Source: Angiostrongylus vasorum (lineage: Eukaryota > Nematoda > Chromadorea > Rhabditida > Metastrongylidae). From it: DNA of 64,000 bases. Both the position numbers and the translations under genes were made by a program. Location: assembly GCA_018806985.1 (NCBI GenBank), contig JADANN010000159.1:1-64000 (forward strand). Reading direction: 5' to 3'. Each line of letters begins with the position of its first letter. The stretch's first letter is position 1. Shown here one piece after another: positions 30,916 to 42,720 of the stretch. The notes under the pieces were generated by a model. The model did no database searches, was not told the origin of the DNA, and saw only the letters and a list, made by a program, of their open reading frames with translations.

Positions 30916-33900
30916 ACTTTTTGTACCTGGTCTTTTTTTTTAAATTAGTAGCAAAGGACAGTTTCGGAAAATAAACAGCTAAAAAGTCGTTGAATACTTG
31001 TGACTTTGTTAAGTTGGAATTTTAATTTGGGCAGGTATGAAATTCCATTACATTGCATGGAAAGAACATTGCGTAAAATTTAGGACAAAATTTTCACAAC
31101 ACAGAACAGATCTTCCATCTCAATCCACCCTATAGATAAGGAGGGAAGGAAATAGAGCTATTGGCCCTGAGTTTTCCCTTTGAAGTTGCGAGACTACCGT
31201 GCTATAACTGCTTTCCGTTGTCACCATAGGCAGTCGAAGATCTTTGTGAGTTAGAGAGGTTTATACACTTGCAAATAGTTAGTTACTTTTAACAATGGCT
31301 AGCACATGCTGCTCCTCGCTGCACTTCCAGAAAGGAGAGTTCCGCTGCTTTGCCGGCGTAGGAAGTCTGTATTGGCGAAATAATCCATGCCTTTCTCATA
31401 CCAAACAACTAGTCAGATAAACTGGTTGATGAATGATAACGATTACCAATGCATAACCACTATCAACAATGACCTTCTTTGATAGAAGGATGTTGCCAAG
31501 TCAGGTTACCATTTCGTGCGGTGAAATCTCAGGCCCTACTGCAGCCGATGTGATCACGAAGACCTACATCGGAAGAAAGAAGAACTGTACTTGAACAACT
31601 AGCTCAATCCCGCTTTGAAGAATGCGAAGGCGCCGAAGCGTTAACCAAACAAAGTTTTTTTTACCAACCTTGTTGTAGCTCATCAATGAAAGGCCACATT
31701 TTTGATCAGTTATGCCGAGGTTAAAGGAAAGTCGATTTCTGAAATATGATCAGAGAGAATAGAATTGCAGCGTGTAGAAAAAAGGGACTCATGGCTTCTC
31801 AGGATAAATATTGAAATTGCAAGCTGGAAAATCGGCCATGGCATGGGAGCAATAGGAAAAAGAATTGGAGACAGAAAAACACAGACAGAGACTGCTTTTT
31901 ATTTTGCTGGAAGAATATCTTGAGAACTCTCAGCAATTTCCAGGCAATTTATTAAACAGAAGTAGCACTTATTATCATCACAAAACAAGACGAACCGCTG
32001 TGATGAATAAGCTGGTGAAGCGAAGGGAATTGCTAGTATTAGAGTTTGCCTAATTCTGGATGAAATGCTGCCGATCCTCGGAAAGGAAGACCAGAAAATG
32101 AGAACAACTCACATAAATACTTATCATGTTGATATTATCAAGAATGACATTGTGTAATTATAAATGATAACGCGCTTTGGCAACGATCGATCCCTTGGGG
32201 TATAAACGTTCGTGATGCCGTGAACACCATTGGGTAGAGGCAAAACTGGGTTCCCCTTTTGCCATCAAATCGGCATTTATACGCTTCCTGCCACGTCAGG
32301 TGTTAATTTTCTCCACCATTAGTTAATGGCACCTTTAATTACTGCGCTACACCTCCATAATCACATCCCTCACAAAAGACATTAACGGGACCTTCCAGTT
32401 TAAATGCAACGAAATACGTAACGGAACTAAGCGATTGTAAGAAAATTCACGGACAACTGCTGCACCAGGAACACAGTGCAGGAAGCTTTCCCAACAATTA
32501 TCATGCTGTAAGAAAAAATCCGTTTGTCAACAGTCGGTCAAAATTTCTAAATTCAAAACTACTACGGCAACGCAAAAAGTCATGCAAAACTGAGGGGGGA
32601 ACATTGTTGGGCTTAGCACATGGCGAATATCAGAGCACAAATTCTGAAGATCTTCGAATAGCTTTCTCCTTAATGCAAATGCTCTCAAATGACCAACAAA
32701 CTCTGCTGATGACGAAAATAAGGAACTATGTGGAAAGAAATTACGAGAGATTTTTGCTAAGTGATCGAGGAATATTTGCTGCTGAGCAAAAATCGTTGGG
32801 GTAGAGATGAAAATGGCAACCATATTTTTTCTTGACAACAAGGACGAAGACGTCGAAACCATAGCCGAAGAAACTTTTTTCTTTACCAACTTTGTGTTAG
32901 CTTGATAGTCCAAAGACGAACTGGTCAGCCGTTTACATTTTCGACGTCTCGTCTACAATTCTTGAACGGAACTTCGTCTCAAAATAACCTTGCTCACCAC
33001 ACTTGTTACTGAAATATTTATAAATTAAAGCAAACCCTCCATAGGGAATGCGCTCTATAACATAGAGAATCTCCTCTAACTATTTTGAGGACTTGCAGTT
33101 GCCTTTTTTCACACGAGTGGTGTAATATTTCCATCTCGAATGTACGGTGTAAACATTCCACAACTGATGTGAGCAAGCTACAGTTGTAGTTGTGCAAACC
33201 TTTAGAGAAGGTTCTCTATGTGCTGGAGAACATTCTCTATACTTTCCATAGTTAGCAGACAACGGCTTTACCAGTCTTGAAAGAATGATCGGGCTTCTGC
33301 CATTGTTCTCAATCGACTGGCCAGCTAATCGCAAAAAATTGCTGACGTCTCGGAAACACGCTTGTCGCCAAGCATAGAGCTCTCTTCCGATCCAAAATCC
33401 CTACGTTCGCTTATATTAAGACCTAGGTATGGAGAAAATTCTCAGTAGTTGTCGAATAATCACTATCTTTACATTATTTTTCTACTGACTTTTTCATTAT
33501 CGGACAGACATCTGACTCACACTGCTTAACATTTACAAACGGCAAAGTAATCTGTAAAACTTTCTTAGAGATTTCAATACAGCGCTTTTTCTGAAGAAGG
33601 CATTCGCGGCTGCCGTACCGTCAGTTGAATGAGCGGCAACAGGTACTACTGCCCGGGAAAAAGTTCTGTCACCTATTTCTCAAACCGTTTCGCCAAAGCA
33701 ATGCTTCCAACTATCTCTACAAACTATCTCTGAAAACTGTACCCTTTTTCATCTTCTCTAGCTAAACTCCGCTTGCTGCAGGACGAATACAGCGCGCTCC
33801 ATCAGCTGTTAGTTCATTTCTTTCCACAGTTCTTTAGAGCGCTCCCTGCTTGTTCTCTTTTCTTCCTGGTAATGACGTTGGTATCCTTCACCTTCTTTAA

Positions 33901-34354
33901 TATCATCACACCATTAATATTGTACCGCTGCTATTTTGTGTATAAACGGTTATAACTCAAGCTCGAAACTGTGTTCTGTGACAGCACACTAAAAGTTCTG
34001 TGTGGCATATTCACACAAGGCATGCAGTAAATCGAGCTAACAATTAACTGTTCTAACTCTGTTTCTACAGCTGTGTAAGTCACCACACTGGGAACGTCAT
34101 ATTTAGGGCTATCTCGTACTTATAGACGAGTACAACTTTAGACATTACTCAAAACCAGAAGTGTCAGAGAAGACAGCAAGTGCCATATCACCAACCCGCA
34201 GATCGTACGCGATTGCGACCACTTTCATTGACGATGACGTCAAGAAATCGAATCGAATGAAAGAAATGTTGGGGTCTAGAAAGTGAGGAAAGGGTTTTTC
34301 CATGTATGTATCTGATAATGTAAGGCAAGGAGCAAAGAATTTTCGAGGGAATCC
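30916..34354. other. Long stretch with no supported gene
   Basis: About 3.4 kb of AT-rich sequence. I see short frames on both strands without domain signatures. At 32.22-32.39 kb, minus strand, an A-box-like 'gtgtagcgcagtaatt' suggests another decayed tRNA-derived head, but no B box follows. No RTE piece is visible. Confidence 0.4.
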
Positions 34355-34367
34355 GAAAAAAGACCAT
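34355..34367. repeat. RTE-A target-site duplication, left copy
   Basis: GAAAAAAGACCAT lies directly outside the 3' end of the element. GAAAAAGACCAT occurs at 37807-37818 directly outside its 5' end; the only difference is one A in the A run. Confidence 0.75.
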
Positions 34368-34429
34368 CACCTGTATCACCTGTAGTCCCCAGTTGATCGT
34401 CGAGTGACTCGAGCGGGCGCCAGTAAATC

Positions 34430-36410
34430 TCACATTTTTTCCCTGTCGCGCGCAAGAGTAGCCCAGTGGGTTCTGCTCGCTCTAGGGACTCGTCGAGCAT
34501 CATACCTTTCTTCTAGGCTCTTCGTGAAAAACTCTGACCATCGGGTCGGTGGTCTTCCTGCAGTACGTTTGACATCCCGAGGAGGAATCCAGTCACTAAC
34601 GGCTCTTGTCCATCGGTTGTCATTCATACGCATTACGTGTCCGGCCCACATTATCTTCGACTGTTTGGCGTACAGAACAGCATCTTTGATTATTTGATCG
34701 TTGACGCAGGTCGGAGCTTCGGATCCCATCCCTTACTTGTGTGAAACGGGATACTCCTAGCATCGTCCTTTCGACTGTGCGTTCGATAACGCTGATTGAT
34801 CTTTTATCCTGCTTACGCAGCGACGAGGTTTCTGACGCATACGTTAGGGCAGGAAGTACCATTGAGTCGAAAAGGTGGGCACAGAGTCGGGTGTTCTTTG
34901 TTCTCTTCACTACATCCTCGATGCTCTTGAAAGCTCCCAAAGCCGCTCGCTTCCTTCTGTTCAGCTCTGGAGCTAAGTCGTTCATCATGTTGATTTTACG
35001 ACCTAGATAGACATAACTGGAGCATTCGGAGATATTCGTTCCGTTGAGCGTGAATGAGGCATACGAAAGCAATCCGTTCTTCATGAACATCGTTTTTGTG
35101 AGATTTAGTTGCAGACCAATCTTTCCACAGGCTTTATCAAAGTCGGCAAGCATACGTTCCGCTTGGCTAATGTTTGGTGTTATAAGGACGATGTCATCAG
35201 AAAAGCGAAGATGGTGTAACTGCCGACCATCGATTTTCACTCCCATATTATCCCATTCCAATGTTCGCATGACGTTCTGGAGAGTGGCGGTAAATAATTT
35301 TGGCGAGATGGTATCGCCTTGCCTAACGCCTCTTTTGACGTCGATGTTAATATTGTTGTAGAATGGTGATATCTTGGTTGTGAAATTTTTTGCACACCTC
35401 ACGAAGAATCTTTTATGTACTGAGTAGGGATTCCTTGACTATCAAGGGCTTCCATGACTGCTTCTATCTCAATTGAGTCAAAGGCCTTCTGTAAATCGAT
35501 GAAAGTGAGAGAGAGCGGTCTTTTGTACTCTCGCGATACCTCAATGAGCCTTGTTATCGTGTGGATGTGGTCCATCGTACTAAATCCTTTTCGAAACCCT
35601 GCTTGCTCACATGGCTGTCCTTCGTCCAGTAGTCCTGTCAATCCTGTTTAGGATGACTCGATTGAAAAGTTTGTAGACGACAGACAGCAAGCAGATTGGG
35701 CGATAGTTGCCGATATCGTGTAGAGTCACCCTTCTTGAACAATAACACGGTCTTGCTGGTCTTCCACTGAGTAGGGACCTTGCATTCGGACAGGGTAACG
35801 TGTGAAGAGCCTGAGCCAGTGTGTTTACGAGGACTGGCGGAAGATTCTTCAGGTGTTCTGATCTTATCCTGTCCGGACCTGGTGTTGTTCGATTTTTCAC
35901 CGACGAAATGGCATGTCGGATTTCGGAAGGGAGAACCGGTGGTACAACATATCCATCCTCCTTTATTTCATATGATGGAAGGTGGACGTGGCTATAGAAG
36001 AGATCATGAGTAGTATTCGTGAATGGTTTTTCTCCATTGCCTTTCTGGACGCTGTAACTGTTCCGTCTGGGCGTCGGAGTTCAATCATCTTGGTCATGTA
36101 ATTGGCGAAGCTTCGGTGGGCTTTGCGAGTGCTTTTTCCCACACTCTGCATCTTCGACCATTCCTGCTGCTCTTTCTCTCTTTAAGATCTTCTTTTATCG
36201 CCTGTCTGCATTGTTTTGCAAGTTCGGACGTTAGTTCGCGGTTGCCTGCAGCCCGTGCGATTCCACGCTGGCGTATCAGCTCGAGTGTTTCTGGAGAGAG
36301 ACGTCTCTTGGTGACTTTCGAACTCTCAGCTTTCATAGCGCTAACGTGAAGATGTTGAATGAGCCGATCGTATTCTTCGTCGATGTTATCGACAAACGGC
36401 ATCTTCCCAA
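34430..36410 (-). pseudogene. RTE-A reverse transcriptase and C-terminus (broken)
   Basis: On the minus strand: LIRQRGIARAAGNRELTSELAKQ (linker, about 36.3 kb), KNRTTPGPDRIRSEHLK, GNYRPICLLSVVYKL, DEGQPCEQAGFRKGFSTMDH, then LQKAFDSIEIEAVMEALDSQG. The open 260-codon stretch (34620-35402) holds VRQGDTISPKLFTATLQNV, HHLRFSDDIVLITPN, SYVYLGRKINMMNDL and [16 protein letters not shown]. The terminal part IMWAGHVMRMNDNRWTRAV...RPPTRWSEFF lies in the next frame (34430-34729). The catalytic motif reads FSDD in place of the usual FADD, which itself may impair activity. Confidence 0.82.
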
Positions 36411-36439
36411 CAGCCCACTAATGAATTGAATAAGTCCCA

Positions 36440-37250
36440 GTTTATGGTGGTTCTGGGACTTCGGTTTTTGAATTTAGCGGCTTTTTCTCCTTTTCCGCGA
36501 GAAATAGAATCTTGCACGAAGGAGACGGTGGTCTGATCCCCGTATAGAATTTTGGGACAACAGCGACATCGGTTAGGCAAAACCTTCTATTTACTATGAT
36601 GTGGTCTATTTCGTTATGCTACTCTCCATTGCGAGATTCCCACGTCCAGCGTTGAGGTTGCGGCTTCTGGAATTGCGAGTTACCATGGATGGTCTTGGTC
36701 GCCATGATAAACTCAGTATAGTTGCTCACCCTGTTTCGTTCCATTCTAATCCATAGGGTCCCAATGTGACGTTCTTGAGACGTTCTTCTTGGTCCAATCT
36801 TGGCGTTGAAATCTCCAATGATGACCTTGAATTATGGTCTTCTCTGTAGAACTTCTCCAATTTCATGTAGAACGCTTCGACTTCTTCTTCGTCATAGTTT
36901 GATGTCAGCGCGTAAAGGACGAATATTGTCAAAGCCGGTATTGATCCACATCTTTTCTAATCGTAAATGTCCTATTCGGGTTGTGAGATGTTCGAATGAA
37001 TCGATGTTTCATGGACAAACTCGTGTTGACATGAACGCCGACGCCGCCGACTCCTCTACTGTCGCATGTTCCGAGGAACAGTTCCTCTCCGGTGTCATAG
37101 ACAGCGTTGAATGGGTCGCGTCGTCTCGTCATCGGCCAGGTCGATGACGTCGTAACTTATCCTTCTTGCCTGCTTGAGCAAGTCCTCTATCGAGGACTCG
37201 ATGCAAGTGTACGTGCATTATAGGTACAGATCGTCACCATAGTTTCTTTC
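36440..37250 (-). pseudogene. RTE-A endonuclease domain (broken)
   Basis: Fragments in order on the minus strand: FNAVYDTGEELFLGTCDSRG with GVGGVGVHVN (36929-37132), [21 protein letters not shown] (36726-36932), a decayed GDFNAK block, and GDQTTVSFVQDSISRGKGEKAAK (36386-36580), where the GSDHRLLR block has lost its frame. Several frame changes mean no functional enzyme. Confidence 0.75.
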
Positions 37251-37806
37251 GTGATCCAGGCAGCTTCCATTTTCCCTGAGATTTTGGCAGTCTCTCCGTA
37301 CTCGTCTAACCCAACGTTGCGACAGTGGGAGCCCTTTCGAGGTCAGGGGGAACGAGGCCCGTTTTTTTTTACTGTGTTTAGCATTTTGATACCCACGTAT
37401 AGCTTGCTGGGCTCTGAACGTCGGGGCTGGGTATACTCATGGGTAGCTTGCCATGCTCTCCCAGAGTGGGACATGGAGCTTGCTTGTTGGAGCCGATCCC
37501 TAACCGCCTCCCATATACTTCTCTGTCACTTGATTGCAGGCATTTTGGCCGAATTGACTCGTAGAATACAATCCGCATAAGCGAGAACGCACGCACACAC
37601 GCATGCACGAATACGCCTAGCAAATACAGAAAGTATGTGCCAAATCGGCGCAGCAGAAACAGGGAGTCCCATCCCCTGGATCCACCTGCATCTCAAGTGA
37701 AGCAAAGATCGCTTTTGGTCTGCGATTAACCCCCTATCCGCCACCTGGGGACTGCGCCACGTAGCCTCGCGACTAACCGGCTCGAGATCCCTCATATGAG
37801 GGAGAT

Positions 37807-38099
37807 GAAAAAGACCATAGAAAACAAATTTACACAGGCAATTTTATAACTGCGATTTATTACATCACAAAAAAGTACAAGGGACAAAGCATTAGGCGCT
37901 GATCAATCTCTCGACTCTACTGTGTAGCGTAGAGGAGAACGAAATTATGTTTCGACTTGCGGTAGTCTCCTAATGTAACAAGGCGGTGTTGTTGTCTCCA
38001 TAACAATTTAGTGGCCCCTGATGTATGGAAGATTCGAATGGAGCAGGGTGACTGGAAGATAGAGCCAAAACTGTCAATCCGTTGCGTTATAAAAAAAAC
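37807..38099. other. No gene; right target duplication and a SINE tail piece
   Basis: GAAAAAGACCAT (37807-37818) is the right-hand target duplication of the RTE-A element. Near 37897 'gcgctgatcaatctctcgac' looks like an S1 tail remnant. Nothing else is seen. Confidence 0.5.
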
Positions 38100-38375
38100 T
38101 ATAACAAATTCGGAATTGACTCAACCCTAAGGGATAGTCCATTCATTCGACTTTATTCAGCTCATTACAGCGAATAAATGCATATTTTGCTTATACGTTG
38201 ACTCTGGTGGCCTACCGATGTATCTCGTCATTGATGTTCCTCCTAAACATGTATAGTGTCAATTCGGCGACTCCAGAGGGATAGAAGGCTTGGTGAAGTC
38301 GTGGCGCTGGATGGAATCAACGACCATTTGTCTATCTCTAGGCGACTCTGACCACTGTGCCACATATGACTCGTG
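38100..38375 (-). repeat. SINE S1 copy, diverged
   Basis: Reversed tail 'attgactcaaccctaaggga', 'gcgaataaatgcatattttgc', 'ggcctaccgatgtatc' and the head 'gcgactctgaccactgtgccac' at the right end. It lies on the minus strand. Confidence 0.65.
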
Positions 38376-38864
38376 TCCGTTGCGTTAGACGAACTTTATT
38401 GCATTATTATAAATATAATATGCCGTTCGACAGAATGGAACATTAAAGGAGAAGTTGAGTTCCCATTGTAATATTTAGAACGACTTGCATGTATGCATGA
38501 ATTAATGCGAAGTGAGATAAACGAAAAAAAAATGACATCAGATAAGACAGTTAGCCGTTGTCCATTATGATTCATAGGCTACCACCCCTTTTTTTCTCCA
38601 ATTATTCGTTGAAGAGCAATATACACTTGCATTCCTTTCCAAACTGGTCTCGAAAAATAGTTCGGTACGAAAAATGGGCACCATAAATTCAGGAGTTCAT
38701 CCTGCTTAAATAGGAGATTTTAATGAATAGGACGACATAAGAACGAGAAATCGTCGTTGATGACTGCCTGTAGATCCTTACTTTTTTGTTTCGATTAGTA
38801 ATTTTTGCTCTGAGCTACGAAATGCTGGTTGAAAGTTTAACGCGGCCGTTACTTTCGCTATATG
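38376..38864. other. No gene seen
   Basis: AT-rich with no supported coding block or shared repeat. Confidence 0.4.
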
Positions 38865-38975
38865 AGTGAAAATCAACTAACGCCGTACTCCAATTTTTCC
38901 CAACTGCTACCAGACGCATTACCTGAAAAAGAATGATTGTTGTCAGACAATCACTTAGTTGGTAAAGTTTCAAGA
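38865..38975 (-). pseudogene. Decayed paralogue of the exon at 44.66-44.77 kb
   Basis: The plus strand 'gaaaatcaactaacgccgtactcc' and 'tgattgttgtcagacaatcacttagtt' match 44.71-44.81 kb. The acceptor-like 'ttttcag' is kept on the minus strand, but the frame that is open at 44.66-44.77 kb is broken here. This looks like a dead duplicate of a terminal exon. Confidence 0.4.
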
Positions 38976-39394
38976 ATATATTAGCCTTGCAGAAGATGTA
39001 GTCTATTTCAACTCCTTAATACGAGAAGAGAAATCTGTGCAAGCTTAATAGATTTGGAATTCTGCTCTCAAGTAAGAGAGTAGGTAAGCCAGCCGCGCAG
39101 TACTTTCATCGCGAGCATTCTAAAGAATAGTGAAGAAGCTGGCCGCTTCGAGCTTTGTTCTATACTCCTCAGTGAAGTTCCCTGTAGCCTATGGCGCAGT
39201 GCAAACCGCTACGATGTAATCGTCGGTATCTGGTTACAAAGCAGACGTTTTTTTTATTACTTAAAACACCTTAACTTCGGTCGTTGGTGCTTGAGCAAAC
39301 TGAACTTGAAAACAACAGGAGAGCGGATTGCTAAAACGACTGCCTTCTTAGTCGTTTTTTTTCTTTGTCCTAACTTTGCCTGATTGCTCTAGCA

Positions 39395-39835
39395 CCAACT
39401 TACCGACCTACGACGGATTGAAGGCTTGGTGAGCATTGCGCGCGTGATCGAGCCCATGTGTCTTTGCGAGAAGCCTCTAATCACTTCGCTATATAGGCGG
39501 CCCTCTTATTATCTGATAAACCAGTAAGAAGAAATTTCTTGGTTCATGTTCCATATTTTTTTATGAGTACCAAAACCCTTTAAGAATTCTTTCGCACAGC
39601 AAAATTTTGCTCATTTCAATGAAAAATCTTCTTAACAGAAGTCCGTGGTCTCATAAAAATGGCTAACCGCTGATTAGAAATACCGGAGCCACTATTTGAA
39701 TTAGAGTGTGGAACTTGACAAATTGCACTCACAAAGCCAAAAATCATGACTTTATCTTGAAAAGCTACGGATGGGAATCTATGCTGATCGATCAGTTATT
39801 CTGGAAAGATCAATTAAGTAGTTCTTTCAACCACT
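39395..39835. repeat. Duplicated segment, copy 1 (with SINE S1 head)
   Basis: The segment includes an S1 head on the minus strand (39395-39505) and then about 330 bases that match 44.25-44.60 kb: 'ttattatctgataa.ccagt', 'agaagtccgtggtctca', 'aaatcatgactttatctt' and 'gctacggatgggaatctatgctgatcgat' in blocks. The SINE is part of the duplicated unit in both places. Confidence 0.6.
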
Positions 39836-40481
39836 ATTGTTTGCAAAAATATAAGATTCCTTATTGCCGAATCGTATATGAACAGCTTTACACAGTCATC
39901 AAACCCTACAAGCTCGATGCCCGGGATTCAAAACAACGGCAAGAGACAGCGTTAAAATCGATCTGGATAGAGTAAACTGTGTTTGAGACGTCTGAGGATC
40001 CAGTTGGATTTTTGAAAACGTTTTTCCAGTAATTATGAGCTGTTTAGTGTTCCTCAATCAACGGAACGCTCAGCGAGAAATGACCATGTGCTCCCTTCTC
40101 TACCTTACCTGTTTTAAGGAATGGCGTCATTGTTTCAAACATTCATGTCGATCGTTGGCTTCCATCTAGCAGGTGAGAAAAAAGCGAGTTGAAAATTTAA
40201 CTTAGTTTACGCTGATACAGTACACTAGAAAACTATTTAATTAACTGCAAAAATTAACCGACATTCTTTTTTATAAACCCTTTGGTGGCGAGTAGTAGGA
40301 TTTACTAAACAGGTTGTACAAGAACGAATTAAAACCATTTTAGATTGAGGAACTAGCAGACAGTGCAGTGCTACCAAAAAATAACAGCTTAACAATAAAG
40401 ACAATTAGACGATTTATTGCTGGAAAATACCTACTTCAAACGAAGCAAGGCGAAGTGCTAACGAAATGCTGTTTTTTACAG
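39836..40481. other. No supported gene
   Basis: An 89-codon plus frame (39706-39975) begins inside the duplicated segment. The matching frame in the other copy is broken, and I see no domain, so it is probably not a gene. Confidence 0.35.
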
Positions 40482-40651
40482 CACTTGTAACAGTATACTT
40501 TATTTATGGGAATCACTACGCAATTCTACGACGTCAATCCCGAACGGACGTCGGTGAGTGGAAGTGGTTTTCCACGGCTTTGTTGATCGTCAATTGGCTG
40601 GCCACAGCCGGCGCTTCAGACGCTGCCAATTTCCTAGTGGATATCAATTGA
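40482..40651 (+). CDS. Candidate terminal exon of a membrane protein
   Basis: After a strong acceptor 'gttttttacag' the frame reads ALVTVYFIYGNHYAILRR, then SRTDVGEWKWFSTALLIVNW and a hydrophobic LATAGASDAANFLV before a stop at 40649-40651. There are two likely membrane segments with a charged loop between. The layout (TM, short polar loop, EW..., TM, end) vaguely recalls the last part of FRAG1/DRAM-type proteins, but I would not name it. Upstream exons were not found. Confidence 0.33.
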
Positions 40652-41224
40652 TAACGCTACCAGTGCATTTGAATTCTTCGTTCTTTTTTTTGGAACACAT
40701 TTGGATTTTTTTGGGATAATTTCGAACCTTAGAAATTGCACTACTATGGGAAACTTTAAAAGCAACACCAAATCTAGAATAATTCGTTATTAAAACCGCC
40801 CGCTGTTTTCATCAAATACCTGAAAAATAAAAGATCTCTAGCTTAGCAAACAATCAAAAGTACCATAACATAGTGTGAGCACCAAGCGATGCAATTTTTT
40901 TTGGAAAACAAGCGTTAAATTTCGATGTAGCTACAACCCAGTGGTCAGAATTGTCTCACAATGCTGGTGGGATCGTTGGCCCGATCCAGTGCAACAGGCA
41001 GACAAAGTCTACCCATCAAGTGGTGGTGGTCAAATCGGTGGAGTACTTAGGAGTTAAGAACACTGAGTTGATAAATCTATAGGTACGCGCAACTCAATGT
41101 GTAGAGCCAAGGTAGATTCAGCCACCCCCCACGATAACTAGTGAAAGCGGATGAACCGTACATCAACGAAATTCACGGAATTTATCAGCAATGAAGATTT
41201 TATTTTATCATCTGTTTCACCCGC
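40652..41224. other. No gene seen
   Basis: Short frames only. 'cagtgcaacaggcagac' near 40.99 kb has a faint SINE-like look but I cannot support it. Confidence 0.35.
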
Positions 41225-41868
41225 TGTCGTCTTGATCGTCGATTGCCTCGAGCTGGGCGGGAGCCATTAAATCTTCCATTTCTCCCAATCGCATGAACGG
41301 TAGTCCCAGTGCGTACTGTTCACTCTAGGAAATCGGTGAAATCGGTGATCGTCATGTGTCACTCCTAGGGATTCCGTGTAGAACTCTGACCATCGGATCG
41401 ATCGTCTTCCTGCAGCACGTTTTACTTCTCGAGGAATCTAGTAACTGAAGAATTTGCTCGTCGATGATGTTCAGACACGCTACATGATCGGCCTACCTTA
41501 TCTTCGACAACTTTCTGTAAAACGGCGCCTTCGATTTCTGATCGTTGATTTAGGTTGAGGCTTTAGATCCTTTCCCTCACTCGCACGATACGATATACTG
41601 CCAGCATCATACTTTCTACTGCGGATTCAATAACGTTGAGTGATCTTTCATGTTGCTTACGTAGCGAAAAGCGTTCTGATGCTTACGCTAATATAAGAAG
41701 AATTATGGAGTCGAAAAGTTGGGCCACAGAGTCAGATGTTCGTTGTTCTTTTCGCTGTATTCTCGACGCTCTTGAAAGCTTTCCAATCTGCTACACAACT
41801 TTCGAACTTTGTCGTTAGTCATGTTGAGTTTCCTAAATGGATAATTGAGAGACATAGAAGATGGGCAT
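41225..41868 (-). repeat. RTE-A 3' part, decayed
   Basis: Plus-strand blocks 'gatcgtcgattgcctcgagc', 'gaactctgaccatcggatcg', 'cttcctgcagcacgttt', 'gaataacgttgagtgatctttca' variants and 'tttcctaaatgg' follow the same order as 34.4-35.0 kb but are strongly diverged. It ends at the S3 repeat that starts near 41870. Confidence 0.6.
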
Positions 41869-41869
41869 A

Positions 41870-42540
41870 CCTGGATATAAAGTGTGTTGCTGAGATATTG
41901 CAAAACTCCAGACAGGTGTCTGAGGTGGGGAACGAATGCGGTATTAGCGTTTCTGGGGGGCTAAAGCGTTTGCCACCACACCATGCGAGTTTTTCGTTTC
42001 GCCTGTCTCTCAGCTGTGTTATTGAACTATGGGTGCTATCAGCAGTCACCCGTCAACGGGATTGATGTGAGAGCACAAATCAGCATGAAGCAAGTTAAGC
42101 CAAAGTGATGGTATAAATCACGCGTTAGCCTCCGGAAAATGTAATAGCGCGTTCGTTTCCCCACCGCAGACACCTCTGGTCCGGAGTTTTGCAGATATCT
42201 TAGCAACACTATGGTTACATCACATAATCACCTGTATCACCTGTAGTCCCGTTGATTGTCGGGTGACTCGAGCGGACGCCAGTAAGTCTTCTACTTTTTC
42301 CCTGTTGCGTGCAAGAATAGTGAGTTCTGCTGGCTCTAGAGACTCGTTGTGCATCATCTTTTTTCTAGGCTTTTCGTGAAGAACTTTGAACATCGGGTTG
42401 ATGGTCTTCCTGCAGTGCGTTCAACACCCTGAGGAATCCAGTCGCTAACGGCTCTTGTTCATCGGTTGTCATTCACACTCATGTCACATTATACCCTACC
42501 ATTAAAAATTATTAGGCACTAAATAAAAAATTGGCGACAT
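41870..42540. repeat. S3 inverted pair with a nested RTE-A insertion
   Basis: An S3 unit on the minus strand (about 41870-42090) faces one on the plus strand (about 42110-42225). The plus unit is split: its tail 'cacattataccctaccatt' resumes at about 42485 after an RTE-A 3' fragment. 'CACAT' is repeated on both sides of the fragment, fitting a short target duplication. Confidence 0.65.
42226..42484 (-). mobile_element. RTE-A 3' fragment nested in S3
   Basis: Starts with the terminal 'aatcacctgtatcacctgtag' (the element 3' end in reverse) and runs through 'gactcgagcggacgccagtaa', 'gaagaactttgaacatcggg' and 'atccagtcgctaacggctctt' to 'tgtcattcacactcatgt'. A strongly 5'-truncated insertion of about 260 bases, usual for non-LTR elements. 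Confidence 0.75.
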
Positions 42541-42624
42541 TGTGATGTATACCTGGATGGTTCAAAAAATATTCATTCCTATGATTGTGAATGAAGTGGC
42601 TTTGGGGAGATTTAGTCAAAACCC

Positions 42625-42720
42625 ACTTCGGTTTTTGAATTTAGCGGCTTTTTTCTCCTTTTCGCGATAAATAGAATCTTGCACGAAGGAGACGGTGGTC
42701 TGATCCCGTTTTTCGTCGAG
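42625..42720 (-). repeat. RTE-A endonuclease fragment
   Basis: The minus strand reads GSDHRLLRARFYLSRKGEK, the end of the endonuclease domain, followed by FKNR. The match covers only about 95 bases. Confidence 0.65.

Larger units (their letters stand above)
34368..37806 (-). mobile_element. RTE-A non-LTR retrotransposon, full length, inactive
   Basis: Read on the minus strand it runs from the 5' palindrome TCCCTCATATGAGGGA (37788-37803) through a leader, endonuclease and reverse transcriptase to the 3' terminal 'acaggtgatacaggtg'. A 12-13-base target-site duplication flanks it, which fixes both ends and a length of about 3.44 kb. It matches the copy at 10.9-14.3 kb throughout. The ORF is broken in the endonuclease and linker, but 260 codons of the reverse transcriptase are open (34620-35402). 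It is the best-defined element in the window. Confidence 0.88.

Noticed and set aside
34741..37147. Plus-strand frames of 89-115 codons across 34.7-37.2 kb
   Set aside because: They are antisense to the RTE-A endonuclease and reverse transcriptase, which explain the sequence fully.
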